From: Sipunculus nudus
Taxonomy: Eukaryota > Annelida > Sipuncula > Golfingiida > Sipunculidae
Direction of reading: 5' to 3'
DNA: 64,000 nt
Assembly: GCA_026874595.1 (NCBI GenBank)
Contig: CM049318.1
Span: 16,106,241 to 16,170,240, forward strand
Part shown: in pieces, positions 12,542 to 22,177 of the stretch
Layout: each line of letters starts with the position of its first letter
Position numbering within the stretch: the stretch's first letter is position 1
Notes under the pieces: model-generated
The model's database searches: none
Told to the model about the DNA's origin: nothing
The model's input: only the letters and a program-made list of their open reading frames with translations
Translations under genes and position numbers: made by a program

Positions 12542-12787
12542 ATGTGTAAACTACTGAAATGTCAACAGTTAATCGAAAAGCCAACTAATGATCATGGTAA
12601 TTGTACAGATCATTTGTTCACAAACTGCTCACATGCTTCAGTTTCATCATTAGGAAACACATGGTCAGGTCACAAAATATTATTTGCAACAATTTCTTGC
12701 TCATCAATACAAACCAATCATATAAACCAACCATGGCCTTTATTACCTCTTCCTCTTACACTTTATCTCCATTTGATATTATTTTAG
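12542..12787 (+). pseudogene. Possible transposon endonuclease fragment
   Basis: An 81-codon open frame holds a stretch resembling the C-terminal part of endonuclease/exonuclease/phosphatase-type nucleases of retrotransposons or Helentrons. The family pattern, from memory, is 'QLI-EPT...DHI-TN...SDHK'. The sequence reads QQLIEKPTNDHGN, then DHLFTNC, then GNTWSGHKILFAT. The usual Ser-Asp-His-Lys motif appears as SGHK, so a catalytic-type Asp would be missing. Nothing else of a transposon is recognisable around it. A chance resemblance cannot be excluded. Confidence 0.35.
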
Positions 12788-12799
12788 ATTTTTACCTTC

Positions 12800-14135
12800 A
12801 AGGTTAACTTCAGCTGAGCACAGTGACCCATAGGTCCCTTGTTTTTCTCTATTTTTGAGACCTTTGAGGATGTAGTTATCTGTCAACAGGGTTCAAATTG
12901 TACCGACTAGACCTAGAATCTTCATCCTTGACACACAGGGTGACCCATGAAAAGTCTCCATGGAAACCTGAAATTAGGTTTCTGTTACCCATATCCTTTG
13001 AGCTGAGGCACTCCAAAGTGCAGCTCAGAATAATGGAAAATTTGATACAAAAGCTGAAGTATCTGAACAACTAATGCAGAGATCACCATCATTGTTTGCA
13101 TGGATATTGATCATGGAGTGTTTCATGAGTTTCCGCAGCCTGGGTGCGCCACCTCTATTTTTTTTATTTTTTACAAATTTTTTTCTCTATTTTTGAGACC
13201 TTTAAAAATGTGGACATCTGTTAACAGGGCACAAATCATAAAGACTGGATCTAGATTCTTCATTCTTGACATACTGAGAGACCTATGAAAAGTCTCCATG
13301 GAAACCAGAAATTAGGTCTCTGTTACCCATATTCTTTGAGCTTTGGGGCCCCAAAGTAGCCCCCAGAATAGTGAATAATTTCATACAAATACTTCAATAT
13401 CTCATTAACTACATCACTGATGGTCATGATTTTTGGCATACATATTGATCATGAGATGTTTCATTAGTTTCTGCAGACCGGTGGCGCCACCTGTATTTTT
13501 TTATTTTTTAACGAATTGTTTTCTCAATTTTTGAGTCCTTTAAAAATGTTAACATCTGTTAACAGGGCACAAATCGTAAAGACTGGACCTAGAATCTTCA
13601 TTCTTGAAATTCTGAGAGACCTATGAATAGTCTCCATGGAAACCAGAAATTAGGTCTCTGTTACCCATATCCTTTGAGCTATGGGGCCCCAAAGTACCCC
13701 CCCCCCCCAGAAAAGTGAAAAATTTCATTAAAAAAAAACAATATCTCATTAACTACATCACTGATGGTCATGATTTTTGGCATACATATTGATCATGAAA
13801 TGTTTCATCAGTTTCTGCAGACTGGTGGCGCCACCTATATTTTTCAAATTTTTACAATTTTTTGCTCTATTTTTGAGACCTCTGAGGATGTAGTTATCTG
13901 TCAACAGGGTTCAAATTGTACCAACTAGACCTAGAATCTTCATCCTTGACACACAGGGTGACCCATGAAAAGTCTCCATGGAAACCTGAAATTAGGTTTC
14001 TGTTACCCATATCCTTTGAGCTGTGGCACTCCAAAGTGCAGCTCAGAATAATGGAAAATTTGATACAAAAGCTGAAGTATCTGAACAACTAATGCAGAGA
14101 TCACCATCATTGTTTGCATGGATATTGATCATGAA
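12800..14135. repeat. ~340-bp repeat family, third block
   Basis: Same family as above. Palindromes GGTGGCGCCACC start at 13480 and 13824, with a degenerate one near 13,133. The segments at about 12,850-13,110 and 13,870-14,128 are nearly identical to each other, which indicates a recent local duplication of about 1 kb. The block ends about 75 bp before the SET exon. Confidence 0.88.
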
Positions 14136-14210
14136 AGATAAGTGTATTTGTTGCACCCATAAATGTTAATAAAGGCACACACATATATATATATCTTCCC
14201 TTATATTTAG

Positions 14211-14376
14211 GATGTGGAGTATTTGCAACAAAAACCTTTCTGAAAGGAGATTTTCTTGCTGAGTATGTTGGGGAAAGAATTACTAAAGAGGAGGGAGAGA
14301 GATGGGATAAATCCATTTACAATAAAGAGCGCCACAGTTACCTGTTTTATTTCAAACACCAGGAAAAAGAAATGTG
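14211..14376 (+). CDS. SET-domain methyltransferase, exon a (N-terminal SET)
   Basis: First recognisable exon of a SET-domain lysine methyltransferase. It follows acceptor 'cccttatatttag' and ends at a consensus donor 'gtaagt' (14377). Read with two bases completing a codon from the missing upstream exon, it encodes CGVFATKTFLKGDFLAEYVG followed by ERITKEEGE and ending HSYLFYFKHQEKEM. This matches the start of a SET domain: the G-x-G-V-F-A-T turn, then 'KGDF--EY-GE', then the 'Y-F' strand. The spacing is most like KMT5A (SETD8/PR-Set7)-type proteins, which methylate histone H4 Lys20. Substrate cannot be read from sequence here. Upstream coding exons must exist, but only repeats lie within 1.4 kb. 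The exon ends two bases into a Cys codon. Confidence 0.88.
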
Positions 14377-14841
14377 GTAAGTTTACTGCATTTCAATCAG
14401 ATATTGTGTAACTGACATTGAAATTGAAGTAGCACTCTCTCTTCTTTGATCTTTAACCTAAGCCTTTCATTAGTGTCAACCTGTTCTGTAAAAAACAGAC
14501 CATCATGAGAGTAGTATGTCAGGTGAATCATTACTTTGGGAATTTCATAAAGTCCTACAGACCATCTGCTATTTGGCTTCAACTTGAGACCATGGGGAAA
14601 AGCTAGACCACTTTAGTTTTTTTATGCTTCTGACAGTGATGTATGGGATAGATGTATTCATTTTACCGTGCTCATGACAGCTTCAAAGCCAGCCTTCCTC
14701 ATTTAAGCCACATAATAATGGCAAATAAAGGTATACTTTTACAGTTTTGTTTATATTTTGCTTGCATGTACATCATTAATATTGACATTATTTAACCTCT
14801 GTTTTGCAGTATAATTTGTTGTTGCAATCTGTCATTGACAG

Positions 14842-15037
14842 TATTGATGCTTCAAGAGTTTACGGTAGAGTTGGACGAATGGTAAACGATAGTGAAACAC
14901 CCAACTGCCGTATGAGGAAAATACAGTTGAAGGGCTCCTCTCTTCCGTATTTAGCGTTGTTTGCAACAAGGGTGATACACCCTAATGAAGAAATAGTTTA
15001 TGATTATGGTGAAGAGGATCTTCCTTGGAGAAAGAAG
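14842..15037 (+). CDS. SET-domain methyltransferase, exon b (catalytic core)
   Basis: The acceptor is 'gtcattgacag' (14841), not the stronger-looking 'gttttgcag' 32 bases upstream. Only the downstream choice joins 'tg' to 't' as Cys and keeps the frame: EMC-IDASRVYGRVGRMVND. It continues SETPNCRMRKIQ and HPNEEIVYDYGEEDLPWRKK. The 'N-S---NC' and 'EE---YDYG' blocks are the SAM-binding and catalytic-Tyr motifs of SET domains. The usual Asn-His of the NHS motif is Asn-Asp here. The exon ends at phase 0 before donor 'gtaaca'. Together with exon a it gives about 120 residues, a near-complete SET domain lacking only its extreme N-terminus. Confidence 0.9.
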
Positions 15038-15385
15038 GTAACAGTGCATACATATACTGGAAGAATAAAGGAATTTTGCTTTATCTTATAGGTGGAAATC
15101 TAGTTTATTATATTAAATTTAAAGGTACCGATTCACTATATTTAGAACATTCTTTAGGTGGTAATTAGAACTTGAGTGTATTTTGGAATACAGGCTAGTG
15201 ATGTCAGAGGTATGCATATGTTATCATTAAATGAGTATCACTTTGGCTAATTTAAAACATGGATATCTCACTTTAAAAAATAATATTAAAATGGGCCAAC
15301 TATGTCATTATTTAAACTAGCTATCACCTAATGACCTTGTATATTACAAGAAGATTTGTTACTTGTCTGATATTTCTTTCTGCAG

Positions 15386-15407
15386 GCTTTACAGCAAATA
15401 GAAAATG
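15386..15407 (+). CDS. SET-domain methyltransferase, 22-nt microexon c
   Basis: A short exon between acceptor 'atttctttctgcag' and donor 'gtgaga'. It codes ALQQIEN plus one base. It takes up phase 0 from exon b and leaves phase 1, which is completed as Asp by the 'at' that starts exon d. The agreement of both phases is the main support. Flanking introns are 348 and 1,146 bp. Confidence 0.75.
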
Positions 15408-16553
15408 GTGAGAAAATGTTTCTGACTTTCAGTTTTGATTTGTAATAGCAGTGATGCATCATTCTACCATCGTTCTTTCTGTAACACCCAGGGATGCCCT
15501 GATAAAATCTCATGGGATAACCTGAATTTAGGTCAGAGTGCAATAAATTCTGCAAGCAATGTGGTAAAACTATGAGTTTCAGCATTATGTAAATCTTACC
15601 CTTCTCAGTGCTTAAAATTTCAGAACATATATTTGTATCTTTTCTTTTTATTTCCCACGATTTCAATAATAACTGGGTTCTAATCCAGGAGGAAACATTG
15701 ACATATATTTTTGTCAGACTTATCAAATTTTGGGTCAGTTTGACATATGCGTAATCATTTCTTGAAACTTCAAAATTAATTGGAGATTTGACAATTGACT
15801 CATTTTTCAGATATGCTATGTAAGGCTTACCTGTTTAAGCAGTTCCCTAGATTATTAACACAGGATATGATGCATGCTGACAAAGCATTGATTGTTCGGA
15901 ATATTCATATGTTCCATTTTCCTATGCATTCATTAACTAACTTTTTTAATCATGATTCACATAAGCTTTCACCAATTAACATAAAAAATATTGAATGTTG
16001 GGAGAGTTATGGTTTGTGTATTTATGTGATAAGCTACTTAAATCCTTTACTATAAAAAATAAGTTATTTAATCATCCTTTCTTTAAGGAGACTTTTGTAA
16101 ATTTTTTATCGCTTGGTAATCATTATACTGATACTTAGTTATATGTGAAGATCTCTGTTCATGTTACCATTTACACTTATTGATCTGACTTCCCAAATAA
16201 TATAAATATCATAATTTTATTGCACTATGATTTTCTTTATCGCTTAAAACTTCTTCAAGTTCTGTGCACAAAAAAAAAGGTTTGAATCCATTTTCATACA
16301 TAAATTAAAAAAAAATTGGGTTTAAAGCTAATACAGTTTGTTAATTTTGCATCACCGTGTTTGATGTAATAATGTGCTCCTGTGGTAATCACAGTTATAT
16401 TCCTTTTCTCTCTTGATTATTTTTTAAATTTGTCGCGTCTTTCTCCCTCCTGTTTTGTAATTCTTTCTCCGACATACTCGGCAACAAAGTCAAATACGGT
16501 ATGAGTTAATATGTATCATAGTAAGTACTAAACGAAGATGCCTTTGATTTCAG

Positions 16554-16654
16554 ATGATGGCACGGGTGACAACTCACTTTCCAGTGACTGGTTTCTTAAT
16601 GATTCTGACATTGCTGAGAACTCCTTTGAGTCCACACAGCTTCCATTAGTTGGG
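16554..16654 (+). CDS. SET-domain methyltransferase, exon d (acidic linker)
   Basis: Acceptor 'cctttgatttcag'; donor 'gtaaat'. It encodes an acidic Ser/Asp/Asn-rich linker beginning DDGTGDNSLSSDWF and ending STQLPLVG, with no known domain. Phase in is 1 and phase out is 0, consistent with the exons on either side. It is open with no stops over 33 codons. Confidence 0.78.
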
Positions 16655-17801
16655 GTAAATTATATATCACTTTTAGTTTTTATACTGTAATAATAAACAT
16701 ATATCGAGAGATTGAATGACTGCTTCCTCATATTTTGTAACATAGACTCACGTTTCTGTATATAAAGATTAACCTCATGTACCTTACATATGATTGAACT
16801 ATGTCAATAAAATGAGCTGCCCAGAACAACCTGCAATATTTTAACTAATAGGGGAGGTAGTTCTCATACTCGCCCCAATATATCCAAACCTCAGGGTCAG
16901 AGTGCAAGGTTTACTATATATGACTGGCTATGAGTGAATCATTGCAGTTCAGCTGGTGTTCTCCATGCATCTTTATTTGCTTGAGGTTACCACACTCAAG
17001 GAATCAATAAAGAATATTATTTAGCTACCTACAGCATTTAAAGAAAACGCATATCAAGTTCATGAAACTCATATTTTATATATAACCTATGGAGCAGAGC
17101 AAACAGAAACTGTGTGCCTGCTCGTTCACATTTCTCTATAACATTAAAGCATTAAAATCAGTTATGCCTTTAAATACTTGTTGTTTTAGATAAAAAAATA
17201 TAGAAATTTCTATCTGTGGTAATAATCAGTATGTCATGACTTCATTTGAATAATTTAAACAGTTAGTATAAAAATGCAGTAATAGTTTGTTCACACCCTG
17301 CTGTATTTAAATACATAAAAAGTACCGGGTATAAATATTAAAGGAAGGAACGTCTAATTTGGTATAAATTTACACAAGTTTGGCCTCATTTAAAGGGCCT
17401 ACATAAATATGTTTTAGATTAATTTTGTCCTTTTTGTATGTTTCAGACACCTCCTGTGCAAATCACTGTGCACCTCAAATCTGATTTAGTGGCCTTAATT
17501 ATGTTAGCAGGGGAAAGTTCATAAGTTAAGGCTAAAATTGTCAAAATTGTCGACCCGAGAGGTCTACTTATGATCCTAACCCTATTATGATACATAATTG
17601 GCTGACAGATGTGCACCAAATAAAGTGAGCCATAAACTCCAGAAATGTGCACCTATAAAGTTTATTTTAACTGATAAAAGATCACTGATAAAAAGCACTT
17701 AGAGATTATAGACCACAATGTTCGCAAAGCATTTTTTAATGCAGATCATGAACAGTGACTTCATGAATGATTACAATACATTTGTTTGTTTTAACATTCA
17801 G

Positions 17802-17890
17802 GATAGGGGTATAGCTCAGACCACGGTTCTTCAAGACTTAGAATGTCTTTCTGAGAAAAGCTTTGAAATGAAACGACACACTGCTCCAAG
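17802..17890 (+). CDS. SET-domain methyltransferase, exon e
   Basis: Acceptor 'tgttttaacattcag'; donor 'gtaatt'. It encodes DRGIAQTTVLQDLECLSEKS and then FEMKRHTAP, ending two bases into the next codon. No domain is recognised. The short Leu-containing stretch could be helical. Phase 0 in and 2 out fit exons d and f. Confidence 0.75.
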
Positions 17891-18537
17891 GTAATTATTC
17901 TCTGTCTTATGAATGCACTGCTTAAAGTGACGAAAACCATATCAAATGTTTGGGCGCCATGCACAGCTAAAGTAAGGAAAAATAAATTGTATCATCGCAT
18001 GGATTGATAAATACTGCATGGCAGTTTTGTGGTGCAATTATAGCCCTGTGCTTTTATTAATGACGCAACATTTTCTAATTATCATTATTAAACAATAGAA
18101 GAAAAAGGTGCGTCCGGGACAAACCAGTACCTTAACAGTCTTGAAATTATGAATGCTCTAGTTACGAACGATCTGCTGTCAGAAATTTGTAATTTCATAA
18201 GCCTCAGATTTATTTATTTAAATTATGCAAATAAAAAATTCTTAAAACAGCGAACTCAGAATTTGTAATCCAAAAAAATTATTCATGACTAGCTATTTAC
18301 AGGATTAATATTTTTATTGGAATTTTAGAAACACAGGGAAATGAATTTAAAATACATGTAAAACTACAAATCAAGAAAATGGGAGAAAAATCACTTAACA
18401 AGCCCTGATAGCCAAGCCAGCTGTGCAAGATATTTCATATCAAATAAAAATGTATTCAATTGACTCTCAAATGAGTAATTGCATATTCATATTCCAACTT
18501 TCCGATGTGTTTAATGGTTTGAATTTACTTTTTGCAG

Positions 18538-19234
18538 CTCCCGTCTAGCAGAATCTCAGCTGTTTTCAGAGATGAGCAATTCACACAGTACACATTCCCA
18601 TTCATCCCAAGTGAAAATGGCAAGTGAGACACTTGACCTAGCAGCAAACTCTAAAGCTCAGAAACACACAGAGAATGTAGCACATGTTCATCAGTCAGTC
18701 AAAAGCCAATCTAGCCAGACTTACCACTCTGAGGATACTGTTGACGAGGAAGGTCCAGAATCTTCTGCCGGTGCTGGTCATGAATCATATAATCTGGTCA
18801 GCACCATCAAACACCCATTACAAGAAGCGACTTCATTAACACGACCTCAGCCTGGCCCTATGTTATGCAGCATAAGTTTAGGTCCATCTGATTCCAGTGG
18901 GAATTCTCAAGAATGCTACTTCATGGAAAAATTAAACAAAACAATAGATAATTCTTGTGAAGATGAGGCTCTTCAGGTTTTAGTTAACACAAAAGAAACA
19001 GAGATCAATAAATACATATCAGGAATAAATACATATCAGGAAATACCAATCTCTCAAACACCTCCTCTGGTAGACCTGGGAGCAGAAAAGGATCACCTTC
19101 TTGGGCAGCCACTGAACCAAAGCATGCAGCTGAACAAAGAAGCAAACATGACCTCAAGCCCAGACACTCTGTTTCTGAAGATTCAAAACATTATGAGTCT
19201 TACAGGTCATATTCATCTGAAAGGAATGGTCTAG
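18538..19234 (+). CDS. SET-domain methyltransferase, exon f, frame broken
   Basis: Acceptor 'gaatttactttttgcag'; the first base completes a Ser codon from exon e. The frame runs about 230 codons through a Ser/Thr/His/Glu-rich, probably disordered tail (start SSRLAESQLFSEMSNSHSTH) and stops at 19,232-19,234. At 19007-19040 the 17-mer aataaatacatatcagg occurs twice in tandem. This shifts the frame by 17 bases, so the last ~64 residues (after about 19,040) are probably out-of-frame sequence. The frame it abandons stays open for a further 151 codons. The 3' end of this exon as drawn is therefore the stop, not a donor. It may be a null allele, a pseudogene or an assembly error. Confidence 0.7.
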
Positions 19235-19497
19235 ATGACAAATTTATCGGTAATCGTCTACAGGTAAAATCTGACAGGAGGGAGATATTGTGTGTTACAG
19301 ACAATTGTGTTTTCCTCGATGGCACAGGACACCAAACAGAGGCTGAGAAGGTGCAACTGTTGACAAGCCAGAAAGGACGGCTAGTGACAAACAATAGAAC
19401 AGTGACAGTGGGTGGCAAGAGTGAACCTCATTTCCAAGGAACAGATTGTGAAGATGTTGTAACTGCACACCAAAATAAAGACAGCTGCCCCAGTTAA
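19042..19497 (+). pseudogene. Continuation of exon f in the shifted frame
   Basis: Starting right after the 17-bp duplication, the alternative frame is open from 19042 to a TAA at 19495-19497. It first gives a Ser/Arg/Lys/His-rich run (for example AATEPKHAAEQRSKHDLK and SRPFL-free SYRSYSSERNGLDD). It then gives a distinct block beginning KSDRREILCVTDNCVFLDG and including HQTEAEKVQLLTSQK. The second block recurs as a separate copy at 20,078. Relative to that copy this one has lost one base just before the TAA, which creates the stop. A donor-like 'gcaagg|gtaaga' lies at 19,549. No family is recognised. Confidence 0.65.
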
Positions 19498-19548
19498 GAG
19501 AGCAACTTGCCTGCACTCCTCCCAGTCAAACCCTCTTGCAGTGCAAGG

Positions 19549-20077
19549 GTAAGAGCTTTGTACCAACCTGAAAGGATTTCTTTTACCTATTTTCTACAAT
19601 TTTACTTTGTCCAAAGGAAGGGGTTTTCTGTACTTTGTTCGTGGAAGAATTAAAGCAGAATTATATGTAGAATTGAACTAGATATGTAAAAATTGTTAAG
19701 AGATAGTTTAATACTCAAGATAATGACAGACGGTTGACAAAATTACTTAGTCTACATAAAAATGAGTTGATATTACTTTTATATAATGAAAAAGACCTGC
19801 CAACTTCAAAGAATATTAACAATGTAAAATCAATTTAAGGGAACCTGTGAGCTAACGTAATCATGTAGCATCATCCGTACGGTAACCAATACTATCTCAA
19901 AAACTGCAGGTACTGACATAACCAAACATTATGCAAAAAATCAGGCATGTAAAAATCTCTTTCGGACTTTGCCCATTTTTTTTTTTTTGCTTTCTGCAGT
20001 TATATATATTCTTTAAAGGCCTTGTGCTAAAACATCTTTAAAGTATGCTCAAATATTGTTCAACCTATTTTATTTAG
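19549..20077. other. Intron-like spacer between duplicated blocks
   Basis: The first ~60 bases after 19,549 resemble those after 20,364 ('ctttgtaccaacctgaaagg' versus 'ctttataccaacgtgtaagg'). The duplication therefore included intronic DNA. 19,850-19,950 carries a dispersed repeat fragment also seen near 7,500. No gene is seen. Confidence 0.5.
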
Positions 20078-20363
20078 TATCAACTTCTGGTTAAATCTGA
20101 AAGGTTGGAGATATTGTATGTTTCTGACAACTCTTTTATCCTCGATGGCACAGAACACCAAACAGAGGCTGAGAAGGTACAACTCTTGACAAGCCAGACA
20201 GCACCGCTGGTGACAAACATTATGAAAGTGGCAGTTGGTGGCAAGAATCAACCTCGTTTCCAAGGAATGGATGGTGAAGATGTTGTAACTGCAGAGCAAA
20301 ATGAAGTCGGGCCATCCCAGTTAAGAGAGCAACTGTGCTGCACTCAACCCAGTCAGACCAAAG
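20078..20363 (+). CDS. Duplicate copy of the exon f 3' block
   Basis: Acceptor 'cctattttatttag' and donor 'aaag|gtaaaa'. It encodes a block starting YQLLVKSERLEILYVSDNSF. It includes LDGTEHQTEAEKVQLLTSQ, a conserved GEDVVTA, and a tail QLREQLCCTQPSQTK absent from the first copy. Nucleotide identity to 19,265-19,490 is high by eye, with many changes at third positions. It enters in phase 0 and leaves in phase 1, which does not fit the next candidate exon (phase 0 at 21,937). The downstream partner is therefore unknown. It may be an alternative terminal exon or a relic. Confidence 0.5.
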
Positions 20364-20736
20364 GTAAAATCTTTATACCAACGTGTAAGGATTACTTTTA
20401 CCTACTTTTTACAAGTTTTTACCCACCATTATGAACTGTTGACAAACCTAATTAGACATCATAAAATTAGTTGATAATTTCACCTTGAAACTTATGGAAA
20501 AAGAAAAAACCGAAAGTCCAGGTTCCCTAATGTTTTTGTTTTGTATCAACCTCAACCCTATTTCATGTTTTTCGTCATTCCATTCTGTGAATTTCGTTAA
20601 TGGCCTTGTTATTCTGTCTGTCAGGCCAACACTAACAGCACAGTACAAGTTACAATTTTAAGCAACTACTTTGAAAACCAACACTCACCTATGTCACTGA
20701 AAGAGGGAGCTCGTGAATTTCGGTGAAAATGCTTCT
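20364..20736. other. Spacer, no gene seen
   Basis: AT-rich sequence between the duplicated exon block and the start of the LTR-like repeat. No conserved frame or repeat is recognised. Confidence 0.35.
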
Positions 20737-20890
20737 GTAACACCTGCGCGCCAACTGTCAAGTGCTGCCATATGAAGCTTTGTGTAGATACTATTTTTTT
20801 TGGTTCTATGAGCATGCTGATTCGGTTCTTCCGTCCAGTTGTTTTTGTAAAGGTTTGCCACGCAGTCTTTTGTGTCAAAAACTTTAATCG
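20737..20890 (+). repeat. LTR-like block A, 5' copy
   Basis: Begins tgtaacacctgcgcgcc and shares 'agtgctgc', 'gtgtagata', 'cagttgtttt' and 'gtaaaggtttgccac' in order with 27,317-27,485. The TGT start and its placement before a BEL/Pao interior suggest the left LTR. The right boundary is unclear because 20,890-21,460 does not align well with the 3' side. Confidence 0.55.
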
Positions 20891-21463
20891 TATCTACGAT
20901 ATATTTTTTTTCAAGCATTTAATATCTTTGATGACTTTTTGTAATAATTTACCACAAGGCCTGTGTGTTTAAGCCCATCGGTGACCCAAACTGATTACTT
21001 CTAGGCCGATGTTGTCGTCGGGGCAAAGGTATGAAAACTACAGCTAGTCCAGTAAAGCTAGGCTCCCAGTACTCCTGGAATTAAGCGTCTATCTCGTTTG
21101 TACTCAAGCAAGCATAGTTTGTCGGCTTAAACCTACGATAAGATTAAAGCTACATTAGAAATATGAAAATCTGTTATCTGCTTAAGATATTATCAAAATT
21201 GACCAATGACGATATCATTTAACCTTTCCATCCGGCAAAATTTGATGATTACAGGGCACTCACGTACCCAAAATCAGGTAAGACTGATCGGCAAAAAAAC
21301 CAAAGTTGAAAAGAAACACGGTGTTCCCTCAGTAAAATGTCGTTAAGCTTATCATTAACTATCGTATGAACTTGCCGCAAGACAAATGACCAAATTTCCG
21401 GAAATTCGTTTTATCGAAAGAAAAGCCTCTCTCCCGACACTTCCAGGAAAACGGCCCTCTACT

Positions 21464-22079
21464 GTATGTTGATGCCAGAGCGTCTTAGAGCATGCTGTAT
21501 TGCAGGTCATGTGAAGGAATGGATACCATTTGTGTTTTAAAAAAGATCAGATGGAAATCTTAACAGAGATGCAATGATTTGTTAAATACCACTGTAAATG
21601 CTTTAGTTCGATTATATTTTTATGTATTCCAGTGTCAGCCCCCATGTTTGATAAGTATACTTATGTAGAATGGGGTGCTTTACCAACACCACAGTTACTA
21701 GCTTAGCTGGCTTAATCCTGGTAAGCCACAGCTATATATCAAAGTTATAAGCTTAGCTGACATAGACTTACCAAGCCATAGTAATATGTCATTGTTTTCT
21801 ATACAGATATAGCTGCATGTGTATAATTATTTTAGGTTATTGTGGCATTATAGGGAAATGTATTCCGAAGTTATTACAATAACCTTTATTTGATTAACAT
21901 TTCATTATTCTTAACATCCCTATTTGTTTGTTTCAGTCAAAACCGTCTGAATATCTGTATTGTCAGCATGGACAGAATAACTGGAAACAAACCTTTGAGC
22001 TACAAACAGACGCGTCAAGATTACTGGTTTTAGAAGTTACTGAATGTTTACCACAGTCTAACACCTACGGGTTTTACAG
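21464..22079 (+). repeat. Duplicated block B, 5' copy
   Basis: About 615 bp repeated directly at 27,746-28,371. Shared landmarks include 'gtatgttgat', 'gagcgtcttag', 'atggataccattt', 'gagatgcaatgat', 'ccatagtaatatgtcatt' and 'tattgtcagcatggacagaa'. It contains most of the candidate exon at 21,937. Block order A-B recurs on both sides of the BEL/Pao interior, so B is either part of an unusually long LTR or was copied with it. Confidence 0.7.
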
Positions 22080-22177
22080 TTTTAAATGCTTCAGGACGTT
22101 GTATGCAATAAGCCAAAGACAGTATATCAAACCTTGTGATAAAGACCTTGAGATACCAGATGTTGATGGGGACAATG
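21937..22177 (+). CDS. Candidate exon of unknown gene
   Basis: Bounded by a good acceptor 'cctatttgtttgtttcag' and donor 'aatg|gtaagc'. It has 80 open codons starting SKPSEYLYCQHGQNNWKQTF and ending CDKDLEIPDVDGDN. I recognise no family. Several Cys residues are present, but no zinc-binding spacing is convincing. A decayed copy lies at 28,230-28,371 with stops in place of Trp and Gln. The phase (0 in, 1 out) does not fit the SET-gene exons. It could be a host exon carried by a duplication, or part of the transposon. Confidence 0.4.

Noticed and set aside
14810-15091. SET exon starting at the first acceptor (gttttgcag, 14,809)
   Set aside because: Joining exon a to this acceptor puts the catalytic motifs out of frame and soon reaches a stop. 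The acceptor at 14,841 keeps the frame and the motif spacing.
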